A stretch of 31,011 bases of DNA, from contig CABYBP010000014.1 in assembly GCA_902517315.1 (NCBI GenBank), positions 1 through 31,011 of the forward strand, written 5' to 3'. Source of the stretch: an uncultured Alphaproteobacteria bacterium (GTDB taxonomy: Bacteria; Pseudomonadota; Alphaproteobacteria; HIMB59; GCA-002718135). A program made the translations under genes and the position numbers. Positions 30,703 to 31,011 of the stretch are shown piece after piece; the first letter of the stretch is position 1, and each line of letters opens with the position of its first letter. The notes beneath the pieces are model-generated. The model made no database searches and was not told the DNA's origin. It was given only the letters and a program-made list of their open reading frames with translations.

Positions 30703-31011
30703 CTTCAAAAAATCCAAGCATAATTTTAGTTAGACCTCAACTTCCTGAAAATATTGGAATGGTTGCTCGTGTAATGCACAACTTTGGTCTAAAAGATCTA
30801 ATTGTTGTTTCGCCAAGAAATAACTGGTTAAACAATAAATCAATAAATGCAGCAAAAAAAGCAACTAAAATTATTAAGAATATTAAAGTTTATAATGATT
30901 TAGAAATTGCACTTTCTAACTTTTCTTATGTTGTGGCTACGACAAATAGAAAAAGATATTTGGAAAAAAATTCTACTAACGATTTTAAATTCATTAAAAG
31001 AAAAATTATTG
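30699..31011 (+). CDS. trmJ: tRNA (Cm32/Um32) 2'-O-methyltransferase (3' end cut by window edge)
   Basis: The first ~104 residues of a SpoU/TrmH-fold methyltransferase are visible before the window ends. The segment IILVRPQLPENIGMVARVMHNFGLKDLIVVSPRNNW is the family's motif 1 region, with the NIG-AR catalytic arginine, and is typical of TrmJ-type enzymes that methylate ribose 32 of tRNA. KKATKIIKNIKVYNDLEIAL and YVVATTNRKR are also in register with TrmJ. The C-terminal SAM-binding knot lies outside the window. There is no ATG; the start is taken as TTG at 30699, overlapping the cimA stop by 4 bp, which puts the first strand at the normal distance from the N-terminus. Confidence 0.5.
   Translation, partial: MTSKNPSIILVRPQLPENIGMVARVMHNFGLKDLIVVSPRNNWLNNKSINAAKKATKIIKNIKVYNDLEIALSNFSYVVATTNRKRYLEKNSTNDFKFIKRKII

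Noticed and set aside
1..31011. Mobile elements, CRISPR arrays, tRNA or rRNA genes, phage genes
   Set aside because: I looked for repeat arrays, transposase or integrase motifs and tRNA-like clovers in the gaps and saw none; gaps are too short for most of them.

Overview
The window is a compact, AT-rich stretch (G+C about 30% by eye) of bacterial chromosome. It carries about 27 genes, two of them cut by the window ends, with gaps of 0-50 bp between most neighbours and frequent ATGA-type overlaps. No tRNA, rRNA, CRISPR array, transposase or prophage gene was seen. The gene content suggests a streamlined marine alphaproteobacterium of the SAR11 / AEGEAN-169 / HIMB59 kind: an ScfR-type acyl-CoA regulator, a short glutamyl-tRNA synthetase with an SKRLGS motif, a class II DAHP synthase, citramalate synthase, and osmolyte and polyamine scavenging. 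That placement is inference from gene content and composition, not from a marker phylogeny.

Layout. (1) 1-8517: a partial homocysteine S-methyltransferase lies downstream of a Tat-exported family-5 solute-binding protein, both on the minus strand. Divergent from them is an operon of two permeases, a fused double ATPase, an 88-aa orphan, a short-chain dehydrogenase and a GMC (choline-dehydrogenase-like) flavoenzyme. The operon looks like uptake plus oxidation of an unknown, perhaps alcohol- or methylamine-type, substrate. (2) 8548-10275: a 59-aa small protein and an ScfR/RamB-like regulator are divergent. Each is preceded by the same 9-bp-period direct repeat (TTTGTAAA-N-TYTGTAAA) at its start codon. 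(3) 10276-13608: a carnitine-to-glycine-betaine module, with carnitine dehydrogenase, a BKACE-type dehydrocarnitine cleavage enzyme and a divergent betainyl-CoA thioesterase, plus a medium-chain reductase in the same operon. (4) 13609-14187: an HD-domain protein with the ligand pattern of PhnZ-type di-iron oxygenases. (5) 14201-22646: an agmatine/putrescine locus: agmatine deiminase, N-carbamoylputrescine amidase, a PotDABC-type transporter, gamma-glutamylputrescine synthetase and gamma-glutamylputrescine oxidase. (6) 22648-31011: housekeeping genes: Sua5/TsaC, an orphan ParA, GlmU, class II DAHP synthase, NadE, GltX, CimA and the start of TrmJ.

How it fits together. Regions 1-5 read as a nitrogen- and carbon-scavenging island for quaternary amines and polyamines. 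Carnitine would give glycine betaine plus acetoacetate, and betaine could feed methyl transfer to homocysteine. Agmatine and putrescine would be imported and opened to gamma-glutamyl-aminobutyraldehyde; the later enzymes of that route are not in the window.

The less ordinary signals are regulatory or small: the mirrored direct repeats, the unannotated 59-aa gene, matching hairpins about 15 nt after both solute-binding-protein stop codons, a permease that seems to start at ATT, and two near-perfect operator-like palindromes in divergent intergenic regions. [Form note: the original gave no feature confidences; the uniform 0.5 is a placeholder required by the schema, not an estimate.]
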